Source of the DNA: Sipunculus nudus
Lineage: Eukaryota; Annelida; Sipuncula; Golfingiida; Sipunculidae
DNA: 64,000 nucleotides
Assembly: GCA_026874595.1 (NCBI GenBank)
Contig: CM049306.1
Span: 48,548,019 to 48,612,018 of the forward strand
Direction: 5' to 3'
Of this stretch, positions 47,606 through 58,446 are shown in pieces. The translations under genes were made by a program, and so were the position numbers. Each line of letters begins with the position of its first letter. Position 1 is the stretch's first letter. The notes below the pieces were generated by a model. It had not been told where the DNA came from, ran no database searches, and saw only the letters and a list, made by a program, of their open reading frames with translations.

Positions 47606-47994
47606 AACATAAACAACCCATAATTCATTTTTTTATAAATTAAATACACCCGATTAACATAAACAACAGCCATACCTAAAACTCAAATCACCACACTTTA
47701 ATTAAACAACATATAAACAGACCACAATAATAATTAATCATCTGAGTTATATCTCCCCCCTTAAAAGATAAAGAAAACTTAAATCAAGATAGAAAGATTA
47801 AAATGTTTATAATAATAATTTAAATCAATCCAAAACTTAACAGCAGACGAACAATCAGAACAAAAAGTGCAGATTTCTTTTTTTTCATTTGAGATTTGAC
47901 ACTGGTTTGAATACAAGTAAGTTGACAATCCCGAATTTAAACATAATACACGGACTTCACTGGAAATTTATCTGATTCTAAAGTCTTACTGTTA

Positions 47995-48332
47995 GGCCCA
48001 AAAAAAAATAAAGGTATGGTTCTCAGGCACCGCCCGCATCAATTTCAAACCCCCGCATCAAAATTTTTTTTTTTTGATTTTCAATAAAAACTTTCCAATT
48101 TTGAGCTGCTGCCGCTCCGACATTTCTTTAAAGAAGATAAAACCAGACAATTTCCTTTGTTTTGTAGTGCTTTTACTTATTTAGCAAAATAAAACTGTTA
48201 TTTTCATGCTTTTCCCTTATCATTTGACATTTTTATCGAAACATACCAAAAAATTTAAAATAAAAAAAGCGCCCGCCCGCATTGATTTCTGAAAAAAATG
48301 CCTGAGAACCATACCTTTTTTTTATTTTGGCC
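47995..48332. mobile_element. MITE copy B inserted in the Tx1-like LINE
   Basis: The best-preserved copy of the family is 338 bp, flanked by TTA at 47992-47994 and 48333-48335. The left end is ggcccaaaaaaaaataaagg tatggttctcaggca. The right end is its inverse, tgcctgagaaccataccttt ... attttggcc. The interior carries ccgcccgcat and gacatttttatcgaaacata. No coding capacity. The TTA duplication suits PIF/Harbinger transposition. Confidence 0.85.
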
Positions 48333-48499
48333 TTAATTACCATTATCAATTATATAGTGTTCCAAATTATCTTTTTACAATGTCATCAAACCTGTTAAAA
48401 TACCTAATGAACCGTTTCTAAATATATTTGGAACATTTTAATCTTCGAATCCCTATTGATTTTGGATATATCCTCATAAACCAAATCAAAACCTAGAAC

Positions 48500-49082
48500 T
48501 TTAAATATTTTGATGACCATATAATATCCCCCGGCGTATCTTCCAGACTCACATTTCTACCAAAACATAACTCTTTTCTCCTTAATAGCCTTTGGTCCGG
48601 AAATACCATGAAAAACATTTAAAATATAAAAAAAATTGTCTATAGAATTCTCATCAGAAACAAAGTCGTGTCATATCCACATACTCTGCAATTTTCAATT
48701 CACTATAATTGGATTAAGAGAAACCTTCAGTATCTCGATCATTTCTCATACCACTTGCCAAAGCTTCAGGCACAGTAACATACAACAAAGAACAAAAAAA
48801 AAAAAAAAAAAAAAAAGAGAAGAAATATGTCCATTCATTTAACCATAACTTTGCACATCTTTATTACTTAAACGAACCCATGTCACAAAATCTAGCCCAA
48901 ACCCTAAATGACTCACACATTTAAACAAATTCCCAACTAAGTCGGTCGAAAGCCTTTTCCTGATCGACACAAATCATTGCTCGTGGTAAATTTTTATGTT
49001 TCATGTAATAAGTAGTACCCATTATTAAGCTAGCTGTTTGTAAGATGGAGCGACCTTTAACAGAACAAGGTTTGGTCTTGAT
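48500..49082 (-). pseudogene. LINE reverse transcriptase core, decayed
   Basis: Bases 49082-48924 read CSVKGRSILQTASLIMGTTY, then AMICVDQEKAFDRLSWEF, the finger motif and motif A with its catalytic Asp. About 240 bases further (48683-48660) the text corresponding to YADDTT is shifted: tatgtggat is followed by two extra bases before gacacgac. SDENSIDNFFYILNVFHGIS, a string typical of the region after motif C, follows in another frame. A T23-24 run (48790-48815) interrupts the domain. Confidence 0.7.
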
Positions 49083-50169
49083 TTATAATATTACCCAAAA
49101 GCCCCCTTAGCCGGTTACTTAAACATTTAGTTATTATTTTGCTATCCAAATTAAACAATGTAATTGATATCCAACTGTTTAATAACAAACAATCTCGTTT
49201 AAAAAAAAAAAAAAAAAAAAAAACAGACAAAAAAATAATAAAATAACCTGTTTCTTTTGTGTCGGATAACCTTCATTAAATCGGGAAGAAATTTCTCACT
49301 CACACAAAATTGAAGAAACCGAACTGAATTAACAGAATCGTTTATCAAAAACACCTTTTCAGCTGTCGGGTCCGTCCGTTCATACGTGTAAAGTGCATTG
49401 ATTTCATGTCTGAATGACCCGCCCCTGGTCGTCTTTCAAAGAATTTAAAGCCCGCTTCAGTCTTCTTTGTCTTTGAAGCCCCACTAAGAATTTACCCATT
49501 GACTAACCCCGTTCCCGATATTCATCTTTGCACCTAATAGCCGCTGCCCTGGATTGCTTTTCATTCAACGTATTTTGAGTTGTGTTTACAAATTTTAAAG
49601 AATTTATACACTGGATGCCTTTTCCTGTTCATGCTTTAACAGTTCTGAATTGTTTTGTTGCTTTTAATTTAAACGATGGTTGTTTTCGGCCTTGACCTTT
49701 TCTTTACAGTACTCTCTGGTAATTTCCTTCAATCAAATTTACCCATATTACACAATCTTTAAATATCTGTATACTATAGCGTAAAATGAATGTCTTTGCC
49801 AGTCTTTACAAAATGCTTATATGGTTTCATTATACTTATCATCTTTTAAAATAGAACAATTAAAGAAGATGTATCTAGTTGGGTAAAGATTTACTATCAT
49901 ACGAAGCTGTCACGAAACGCTTGAGATCTAAGTAATAATCCGATCACCCCTGGTGCTCAACGGGCAAAATAATGCACTGTTGTTATACACACTAGCAGCA
50001 CCTCGGGTTCAGCTACGTCATGGCTCATACAAAGCCACCTGAAAACGACGAAAAAGCCGTTGAAAATGACGACGTATTATACCGAAGCCCCTTATCCTGT
50101 TGCCTCTTCAGGTAAGGAAATAGCGTTCAGGGTAAACTGTCATGACAAATATTTCAGATACAGGGTTTA

Positions 50170-50961
50170 CTAGAGGATAGAACTTAATAAGATGAAAAAA
50201 CACGCACGTGATGGGTACAGCTGATTTTTATGCAGAGAGAATGCTTCTTTAAAATGCCAATAACCTGGGTCTTTTGGTATAATATTATCTTCAATTTCAG
50301 CTATAACAATATCATGATCAGACAGAAAAGTTCTAACAACATTACAAGTTTTAACTAGAATTAAACGACTCGTGTAAATCCAGTCTAATCTAGAGTGAAT
50401 ATTCTGGCTTGAATTATGAAATGTACACATCCCCCGAAGGATTCAGGGTACGATATGAGTCTGTCAACAAATATTTGTCTTTAAGAATACTGAATTCATT
50501 ATTGCTTACAAGACAATCATTGAAAGTGTTACTGCTTCCATTTTTATCTAGCGACATATTCTCTATAAAATTAAAATATCCAAGAGCAATAACTCGATAT
50601 AAAATAAATTATTAACTAACAAATAATTTTTTACGCTTTTTAAATATTTCGTTTATGGTTTTCAGTAGGACAATATGTCTTTATATCGATTGTATCCCGT
50701 ATACTTACAATTCGTTCTCGTTTGCTAGACAATAAAGGTTGAATCAACTGACAGCCAACCGCCACGCCATTTCGTCTAATAATACACTCACCGCAGATAA
50801 ATTTCCCTCCCCAGTTTTCTCAATATAATTAAACTCTCCACCTGTTAGAAAGGTTTTCCGGAAACACATAATATCAATTCTATTTTTAACAAATAAATCA
50901 TATACACAGAATCAAGTTTATTACAAGGATAAGGTCCTCTAATATTAAGAGTGGCGACCAT
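50170..50961 (-). pseudogene. LINE ORF2 endonuclease domain, decayed
   Basis: The start reads MVATLNIRGPYPCNKLDSV, the usual N-terminal strand of APE-type LINE endonucleases, and is soon shifted to a frame with IDIMCFRKTFLTGGE (the place of the catalytic Glu region). The C-terminal part lies in the open frame 50430-50170: SRLDWIYTSRL, then FLSDHDIVIAEIEDN and GYWHFKEAF. The SDH motif with the catalytic His is intact. Stops and frame changes break the middle. Confidence 0.7.
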
Positions 50962-51049
50962 AAAGAGTCCCATAAAAAATAATAAAATCGTTTAAGAATG
51001 TTCATCCTCAGCTGAGACAGATCTGGGTCGGAGGGAAAGCGGCTGGTCA

Positions 51050-51496
51050 TCAGGGGGAGGGAGATCCATAAGGGTCCATTGTCCGGGGGCATGTCAGAGA
51101 TCTGGGATCGACATGGGAGACTGGAAGCCTACGTTTCCGTTTCTGCTTCTGCAAGGATTTTTTATCGGTATCAACGTCTTTGTCAATCACCAATCGAGGC
51201 GGACTTACATCATTCATTGGTTCGACGTCATCACCAATAACCGATTCAAGAGTATCTGACAAATGAATCGCTATCATGTCCGAATCCGCCAGTAGGTCCT
51301 TATCAGTAACAGGCACATCTGAACCATCGGCAGCAGCAGCATCAGTGTCCATGTGTTCACGTGCAGGTTCGACGAATTCGGTAGGGTGGTCATTTGCCAA
51401 GTATGGGCAGTCACGTATCATGTGACCCTTCTCCTTGCATTTCCAACAAAACCGTACTTTGGCCTTGTGTCGGATGTAAGCGACTAGCCCCAACAT
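51050..51496 (-). CDS. LINE ORF1 fragment with CCHC zinc knuckle
   Basis: A 148-codon open frame. It opens with basic residues and the zinc knuckle CWKCKEKGHMIRDC (C-x2-C-x4-H-x4-C, residues 17-30), as in nucleic-acid-binding ORF1/gag proteins. An acidic middle (DTDAAAADGSDVP, then SVIGDDVEPMND) and a basic stretch KKSLQKQKRKRR follow, before a Pro-rich end. Usual Tx1 ORF1 proteins have an RNA-binding domain ahead of the knuckle. That part is missing, so the start chosen is only the first Met after a 5' break. ORF2 starts about 90 bp downstream. Confidence 0.7.
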   Translation of the reverse strand: MLGLVAYIRHKAKVRFCWKCKEKGHMIRDCPYLANDHPTEFVEPAREHMDTDAAAADGSDVPVTDKDLLADSDMIAIHLSDTLESVIGDDVEPMNDVSPPRLVIDKDVDTDKKSLQKQKRKRRLPVSHVDPRSLTCPRTMDPYGSPSP

Positions 51497-51696
51497 TCAG
51501 GCTCCATTAAGGAATGGTGTCCGAACACCTGATGGTGAGTTTCCCCTTTCATTGGACCACAACAAAAGGGAATCACATACATTGGCAGGGAAATCTATGC
51601 AAATTACCTTAAACACCTAAATATGGTGGTTCCCTCATAAATAGCCCAAGGATAGACCCTCCGTACCCTTCCCAACATGCCTTGCCAGGCTGTAAA
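51496..51696 (-). mobile_element. LINE 5' module upstream of ORF1
   Basis: The reverse complement matches 16448-16669 in order, including the exact 16-mer atgagggaaccaccat (here 51638-51623). It ends at the ORF1 fragment. Two copies at unlinked sites, one of them beside a LINE ORF1, suggest a transcribed 5' untranslated or promoter region. tcccaacatgcc (51670-51681) is the counterpart of the CCCAGCATGC-like word. Confidence 0.55.
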
Positions 51697-51849
51697 CAAG
51701 AGCCAATGGAGGTAGCCATAGTCTGGTTTTCTGGTAAGTGCCAATAATTTCATACTTACTGAACATTTAAGTTTAATTTATATCTCAACTGAGTCAACAC
51801 AACTGTACATCTTTGTACATCTGAAAAATTTCATTTCGGTGTCGCACCA

Positions 51850-52025
51850 CGTGACAGGGGTTTACGCGTGATTGATATGCTTTCAACCGGGCTAAGTGTA
51901 CCTCTCCTGGGTCTGTATCATCCAATAACACTGAGGACCCCCGAAAGGCGCATTCGTTTGTGAGTGAAGCACGACTGTTGTCTTCCCATTAAGAGCGCTC
52001 TCCCTGGGTGGGGGCTGACGGGTTG
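51850..52025 (-). mobile_element. SINE-like repeat, copy 1, lacking its head
   Basis: acgtgacagggg, gaggacccccgaaaggcgca ttcg, gtgagtgaagcacgactgtt, and cttcccattaagagcgctct ccctgggtggg match 52512-52725 in order. The tRNA-like head present in the other copy is missing. Confidence 0.5.
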
Positions 52026-52511
52026 GTAAATTTTATTATGTTGAAATACATATTTTATACTTTCTGTAACTCCACCTGCCAAATGTTAACCAAAAAAAAA
52101 AAAAATAGAAAATATTTGCACGTTTTTTTCTTCGTCCTGTTTACATAGGAAAAATGAATCAAATGTTACCATGATAAAAATGATTGAGGTTTACATTATA
52201 CCCTTCATAATAAGCACTGCAGTTACTGCAGTTATTGGTAAGGTAATGGAAAGTCACAAGTCACCAGAAGAAGGGGTCAACATGGAACATTCTTCTTGGA
52301 TGAAGCAAGTTTTATTGTTCATTATTATCTCTTATCGGAGCAATTAGAAACAGACACAGGCTACTCCCAGGCGCAAAGGCTGACCATGCAGCCCTTTGTC
52401 CGTTTGGTATTTTTTTTCTATTTTTTTGTTGTTGGAGGTTACCGCCTTTTTTTATGCCAGTTTTACTTTAAGTATTTCTACAGCTGCAGAATTCAATTTC
52501 GGTTTACGTGA
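52026..52511. other. Unassigned stretch between two SINE-like copies
   Basis: It holds an A13-14 run near 52092. Nothing else was recognised. Confidence 0.45.
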
Positions 52512-52815
52512 CAGGGCAGTATCACACGCTTCTTCTCATTTTATATCCTGCTAATAACCAGTTCCGGTGACTAATACACCTGCAGGCCTTAGGTGTGTAA
52601 TCGTCCCCATTGCTAGGTCATAACACCGAGGAAACCCCAAAAGGCACACTCGTGAGAGAAACACGGCCGTTGGGCACGGTCTTCCCATTAAGCCTGCAAA
52701 GCGCTCACCCTGAGTGGGAAAATATCACCGCCTCGGCTGAAATTCGAACTCCCGGCTTTGCGTCCTGTTCTCTACCCCTGACCCACAGAAGCCGGTATGT
52801 TGTCGCAGAGCGACT
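52512..52815 (-). mobile_element. SINE-like repeat, copy 2, with tRNA-like head
   Basis: Read on the minus strand, a tRNA-like head (A-box-like GTGGGTCAGGGGTAGAG, B-box-like GAGTTCGAATT, about 52790-52735) leads into a body that ends with CTGTCACGT near 52512. The body matches copy 1. The pol III box order and the dispersed copies support a tRNA-derived SINE. The T stem is imperfect. Confidence 0.55.
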
Positions 52816-52986
52816 AGACTAAAATCAGTCTGGAAAAAAATGATGTCACCTGACAAAAGTAACCCTTGGTTAAACTCCGAGCGTCTTGTATTACATGACC
52901 TATCCATCTTTTCTACAGCAGGTTCAAATGCGCTGCCGTAGCAAGAAAAGGGATTTTTTAGGGCAGCGGAGGTGCCCGTCCACCTA

Positions 52987-53158
52987 CAGTAAAACCTCGC
53001 CTAACGACCCACCTCGGTTGAGCGACCACCTAAAAAAATAATGACCACTTTTTGTGGTCTTTTTTGCTGATTATATCAGCCCTCGCTTAGACAACACCTC
53101 AACAATGCGACCACTTTATCGAGGTCCGGTTGATGGTCGAGATTTCGAGGTTTCACTG
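52987..53158. mobile_element. Pogo/Tigger-like MITE, 172 bp
   Basis: It starts CAGTAAAACCTCGCC and ends ggtttcactg, which is the inverse CAGTGAAACCTCGAA, a TIR of about 13 of 15 bases. A TA flanks each side (52985-52986 and 53159-53160). CAGT-AACCTCG ends with TA duplication are typical of the pogo branch of Tc1/mariner. The interior has a small hairpin, gaccac-tttttgtggtc. Non-coding. Confidence 0.75.
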
Positions 53159-53349
53159 TATATATACATATCATGTCAATTCTACTGAAGAAGAAACTCT
53201 GAGAGGAAAACCTAAAGGACTGTGCAATGAGTTATAACGTAACACATAACAAGTTAAAGCAATACAATTATCAGAAATATTATTAATGTCAAATAAGATG
53301 AAGTTTGCCGAGGACACCTCCTTCACTTTACGGTATACCAATATGGTAA

Positions 53350-54807
53350 AGCCCCGTTTCCACTTTCACGAATTTGACGCCGAATCGCCACGATATTGAA
53401 TTCGTGGCGATTAGAGGCCAATCGGCCTGTCGAGTGATAAAAATTCCATCACGACCACGATATTGTACGAAAGGAGTACGATGCCAGTACGATTGGCTAC
53501 GACAGTGACACGAAGCCAGCTCGATATGACACGACACTTTTAAGAATGTTCACGGCTCCGTGACGATGTCTAAGATACTGGTACGATATTTCCACGATTA
53601 ATCTGCGACTTGTGGACGATACTGCTACGATCATTCAATTTTGCTACGGATTGCTAGATAGCTATATATGTGATATATAGCTATTGTAATGTCACAAAGA
53701 AGACGATATTAGTAAAAGGACACCATAACAACACTTTACTCAACTTCTCCAGATATTTTAATTTGACAAAATTTATCCAGTTTAAAACACTGATAATATA
53801 TGTCTCATTTGATTTGAGTAATTAGACAATTACGACTTATTTATGTGGTGGCAAATACGACGTTAACTTCTTTAAGTCCAAGTAGACGACCGTCTTAATC
53901 GGATGTTAATATTAATATGTTAATATTAATTCTGTTAATATTAATTTGTGTTAGGCTCAGTTTATTCTCCCATAGTAAAATAGGAAACTCATAATTTATT
54001 ATATTGACCATATGATTAAGTATAACAAAACTGTATAATATATTCAGCTTCTTTAAACTGTTTTGGTTCAAATTTATTTTGTCAACCAATATCCACGATA
54101 AAAAAAATCTTTAAAACAAATTTACGAATCTACATGGTTTACTCACTGCAAAAACTTCCTTGTTTGTTTACAAAAAAGTTACAAATTACAAAGGAAACGT
54201 AATTTGATTCAGCTTCTTCAAATTATTTTAGTTCAAATTTAGTTGGAACCAATAACCACAATACAAATCTTCTTTAAAACAAATTTACAAATCTACACAG
54301 TGTTCTTACTTCTAAACCTTATTCCTCATTGGTTTGTAAGAAGTTAAAAATCACTAAGAAAATAAAATTTTCCGTTACATTATGATGTCAGTTCTTGATG
54401 ATTCGTCACCAAATTCGTGGAAGTAGGAAGGGGCTTTATGAACGTGACTCTCTCTTGAGAGGTTCTTGTGGTAGTCGTATTGTAGTCGTGTTGAAGTCGT
54501 GTCGATGTCATTGTCCTTCGTGAGCATTCGTGACATTGTTTTACATCACGAATTTACAAGAAATATGAAGACTCTCATACGACTTACCAAGAAACTGTTA
54601 CGACTTAGCTACGACTTGCGACGACAAAGTTTAATTTTTGAACATTTCAAAAATAGCGCCACGAATTCTGAGTGCTCAAGACCTCGCTACGAACATTACC
54701 GAATGTTCAAGACATCATCTACGACACTCCCACGACGTCCCTACGAATTTTAATGATGTAAGTTCGTGGCGATTCGGCGTCAAATTCGTGAAAGTTGGAA
54801 CGGGGCT
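53350..54807. mobile_element. 1.46-kb TIR element with TACGAC-type quasi-repeat arms
   Basis: The ends are agccccgtttccactttcac gaatttgacgccgaatcgcc ac and its near-perfect inverse (54767-54807). A TAA flanks both sides (53347-53349, 54808-54810). Both arms (53350-53660, 54460-54807) are packed with variants of tacgac, cacga and gtcgta. The AT-rich core holds two direct units of about 167 bp (from 54042 and 54209). A further end-like word, caaattcgtggaagtaggaa ggggcttta, lies inside at 54411-54439. No protein is encoded, so it must be non-autonomous. Superfamily is unknown, though the 3-bp TAA suits PIF/Harbinger. Confidence 0.75.
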
Positions 54808-54810
54808 TAA

Positions 54811-55339
54811 AGGTTATTGGAGAATTTTTAGTGTCGCTGACCACCACGAGATGTCAGTACATGTATTTTGAGTGGGTTCATTTCCAAGCAGCTAGACAAA
54901 TTCTATACGGTGAAAACAATTGCCATGAAGAAGAACATGTCAAATAAAAGTGGGAAAACGGCGACTGGCATTCCCTTTAATTTTGATAAGAATTGTCTTT
55001 AAAAAATAAAAACACGACATACAAGATTGATTTGTATTGAGCTGCTCAAATTACTGGGTTTACATGTGGAAAATGGAAAAGTGGACATTCAGACACACGC
55101 ACGAAACAAAGCAAATCTTTTATTTTTGGGTCTTAGATGTATGGTCATAAACGGAATGGACATACATATACATAGTTAACTGAGATTCGTTTGTTTGAAT
55201 AAATACTAAAGAATGCTACCTTATATAACACCAGGGGAGGGTCTACATGTTTGAATATGCAAGATACAGAGTATTTAAAAACATTCACACAGGGTATATA
55301 AAGAGAATTACAAATAAAATATATGCAAATAAAACCAGC
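54811..55339. other. Non-coding stretch, possibly 3' region of the CR1/L2-like LINE
   Basis: It lies downstream of the LINE C-terminus on the minus strand. It may include its 3' untranslated end, but no tail repeat was identified. Confidence 0.35.
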
Positions 55340-56293
55340 TAAATACACGCCAAAAATAATAAGTTTTTAACCTCTTTTTAAAAATGACAATAGAGCCAGC
55401 TGTCTCAATGTATTCGGGCAATCTGCTCCAAACAGTTGGTGTTGCATACGAAAAAGCACGATTACCGTAAGTTTCGGTGTTTGTTTGAGGAATCTAAAGC
55501 AGGTCCCTAAATTTTGATCGAAGAGTCCTTTTACTGATTTACTCCTTCATCAGGTCACTTTGGTTTGATGGTAACTTTGGTTTGATGGTAACATTTCTGA
55601 TTTGTTTTAATACACTAAAAGATCAACTATTAAAAACTATTCAGCCACGTATCGGTAGCCAGTGAAGACATTTTTGCTCCTATCAAATTTCCTTTTAGGC
55701 AAAATCAGACAAGCTGCTGTATTTTTCAATCGCTGCAATTAGCTTATTTGCTTTCTGTTGAGTTAAAACATCGAGTTGGCATTATCCAAGTGTGAGGTCA
55801 CAAACGCACGAAACAACGTATGGTTTTTGTCAATGTATTTCCTAATATGCCTTAGTCTATATAGTTGATATTCGTATATACATGGTTTTGCTCATCAAAG
55901 ATCGTACCCAAATCACGCTCTTTGTCGACCACTTGAATCGAGATATTGACTACGTTCATTTCACTCTAAGCAAGTTAACTTAGCTGTCGCCTACTTCCTT
56001 AGAGTATAATATCTGTCTTATTCATTTTTAAATCATGTGGTAGCATCCACTCCCTTACGGCACTAACACCGACTATCATTTCCACAAAGCTTTAAAAATG
56101 GTCTCATCATCACCTTTAGGCCTAAATGATAAATATAATTGATTGTCATCTGCAAAACCACCATCATCCGGAAGAAACATTTGAATAAGGTCATATAGGG
56201 AAGATAAATATGACAAAACCAATTCTGGTCCTGCTACACTACGTTAGGGAACGTCAAAACACATCTTAAATTTTCTTGACAAATTATCATCAA

Positions 56294-56569
56294 TCAATAA
56301 TCGCCGGTAAGAAAGATATTCCCTAAACCAATGAGCAACTGTCCAACCAATATTGAAATATATTGAAAAATCTCAGATAAAATATCTTTATCTCTTGTAC
56401 CAAAAGCAGCATTAAGATCTACTAGAAGTACTAAAAGCGTAATCTTTTTTGCATCCATATTATTCAAAGTGTCCGAGTGCACACGTATTAATGTGGTTTC
56501 AGTACTAAGGTTTTTCCTGTAGGCTGCATTATTCTCTGGCATCTGACTATTCCTTTGAAGGTATAACAC
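56294..56569 (-). CDS. CR1/L2-type reverse transcriptase fragment
   Basis: A 91-codon open piece of the RT domain. NNAAYRKNLSTETTLIRV corresponds to the QSAYR-HSTETALL signature. LLVLLVDLNAAFGTRDKDIL is motif A with the catalytic first Asp kept and the second Asp of DLSAAFDT changed to Gly. It ends near WL.SYL-like text (GNIFLTGDY). The next catalytic motif, FADDNQLYLSFRPKGDDET, sits in another frame at 56156-56100, after a break. Confidence 0.8.
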   Translation of the reverse strand: MLYLQRNSQMPENNAAYRKNLSTETTLIRVHSDTLNNMDAKKITLLVLLVDLNAAFGTRDKDILSEIFQYISILVGQLLIGLGNIFLTGDY

Positions 56570-57040
56570 GTACTAGTCTATGGCTGCAGTTTCTACAAAT
56601 TTTGAAATATATGAGAGATTGCTCACTGGCCTAAAGTTCTATTGGAAAAATGGCCCTGTTTCAGGGAGATGTAAATGATGAGGGTCACCACTGGTTACAT
56701 GACATCTGAACACTGCTTCAATAAAATTGTTGGCAGAGGATCCAGATCACAGTACTTAGAATTCCATCTAGAAACCAATTTTCTCACATCATCTTCAGAA
56801 AGCTCAACAAGTCTATCCAAAGTCTCACTACTCACATTATTATTTTAATGTTCAAAACCACCCATATTTTCAGGAGATAATATTCCATCGACTAAATATC
56901 AAATCTCGATAATTTTGTCTAGAAAAAACTGTCCAAAGTCCTCAACTAAATTTTCCACGGGTCCACTTATCGGCAGTGCATTTTCCTTCTAACCATTCGA
57001 CCAGCGATCCACTAGACGATATAATTTATTTAAATTTCCG

Positions 57041-57965
57041 CCCACGACAATGTTAACCCCCGGCATCAAACATTTTTATTTTGATTTTCATCTTTCAAGA
57101 ATATAGAATAATTCAATTTTGATACAATATCATTTGTTATGTAGTGCTTTTACCTGTTTAAGTATAAGTCCCATAGAGGACCCGGCAGAGCTACTGCAGT
57201 GCCACGGATAGGTCCGGGATGATCCGGGGTGTAAGCCGGAGCGCTGCCGGGACGGTCCGGGATGGTCCGGGACGGTCTGGGAGGGCGAGCCGGCAGTTAT
57301 TGGATGTCAAAAACTGCCGGGGCGATTCGTGGTGATCCCGGGCGGAATGTAATCCGTGGTGATCCGGGGCTCATCCGTAGCTCTGACGGGGCTATGCCGT
57401 GGGTGTCCGTGAGAATGCCGTGAAAGTCCGGGGCACTGCCGTGAAAGTCCTTGGAGGTCCGGGACGTTGAAAACCACCCGAACTCCCCCGGGGGAGCAAC
57501 GGATTACCCCGCACCAAACAAAAACAGCAATCCGTAGCGCATCCTTGGCGGACCGTGGGGAGACGTAGCTCTGCCGAGATGGTGCGGGGCTCTGCCGGGA
57601 CGGTCCGGGGTAATCCGGTGTGCTGCCGGGATGGTCCTTGGCGCTGCCGGCACGACCCGGGGTTCTACCGTAGTGCTGTTGTGTGAAATTGCGACTTCTG
57701 CCGATTTCTGCCAAAAAAACACCCCGGAACACCACGGACCGCCCCGGACCGTATCCGGGGTGATCCGTCGTAATCCTTGCTTATTCGTAGTACTGCCTGC
57801 TTCAGTGGGACTGTAGCTTTAGCAAAACAAACTGTTTTTTTTTTTCATGCTTTTCCGTGATCATATGACATTTTTATCGAATCATACAAAAAAGGTCAAA
57901 AATAAAATACCGCCCACCCGCATCGGATTATAAAAACCGTACCTTTTCATATTTTTGGCCTTACA
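57041..57965. mobile_element. MITE copy C, itself split by a GC-rich element
   Basis: The left part ccgcccacgac ... atttttattttgattttcat ... tatgtagtgcttttacctgt tta ends at 57160. The right part tttagcaaaacaaactg ... gacatttttatcgaatcata ... accgtacc ... ttttggcc resumes at 57818. Removing 57161-57817 restores the order seen in copy B (ttttacttatttagcaaaat). About 40 bases of the left end are missing. It lies inside the CR1/L2-type LINE. Confidence 0.8.
57161..57817. mobile_element. 657-bp GC-rich TIR element with CCGGGA quasi-repeats
   Basis: TTTA occurs at 57157-57160 and again at 57818-57821. The ends share gtccca-n2-gaggn-cn(g)gcag-nctac in inverted form (left agtataagtcccatagagga, inverse right gctacagtcccactgaagca). 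The interior is a dense mixture of tgccgggacggtccgggatg variants, cgtggtgatccggg and their inverses, far more GC-rich than everything around it. Long frames across it (up to 142 codons, Pro/Arg/Ser-rich) arise from the lack of AT stops. No known protein. Confidence 0.75.
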
Positions 57966-58446
57966 GTTTGCTCATCTGATCCGCATATAGTAATGTGTCT
58001 TGCCTCGTTCACACTCATTTATGTACAGTTTTCGTGAGCAGAGGGGCATATTTGTTAAATATGTCAGAAAGTGTAGAATAATAAGCAGCTGCCAATTCAT
58101 CCAAATCTTCTTTATCATAATTCAGTAATCCACTATTCACAATATCCTGCTTAAATTCTGCAACATTTATATATAATTTATCTTACGAAAAGTAATGGTT
58201 TTCCTAAAATCTTCCATTCTCTAGAACATTAGATGCTAAAAAACAGATCAGTGATCTGAAATTTATTCACCAGTCTTCATTATAATTTCGAAGTCACAGT
58301 TCAACCTGATAACAATCAAATCCATACTATGGCCTGATGGCCTGTGTTGGATCTCTCACAAGATTTATCAAGTTCATGCTTTGCAACAAATTTTGCATCT
58401 CTTGGGCTTCATAGTCAGTTTGTATTTTCATATGGATACTAAAACC

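Larger units (their letters stand above)
47750..51500 (-). mobile_element. Tx1/L1-like LINE relic with ORF1, endonuclease and RT
   Basis: On the minus strand, in order: a zinc-knuckle ORF1 (51496-51050), an APE-type endonuclease (50961-50170), a linker with LKDDKYNET and AFxKDWQRHS-like text (about 49860-49800), a reverse transcriptase core (49082-48500) and a weak RT tail with a CSDCSSAVKFW-like string (about 47870-47840). Many stops and frame changes separate the blocks, so it is dead. The zinc-knuckle ORF1, the short gap to ORF2 starting MVATLNIRG, and the GYWHFKEAF word after the endonuclease resemble Tx1/L1 clades. MITE copy B splits its 3' part. Confidence 0.75.

Noticed and set aside
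57307-57735. 142-codon Pro/Arg-rich protein
   Set aside because: It lies wholly inside the CCGGGA quasi-repeat element, where GC-rich words suppress stops in several frames at once.
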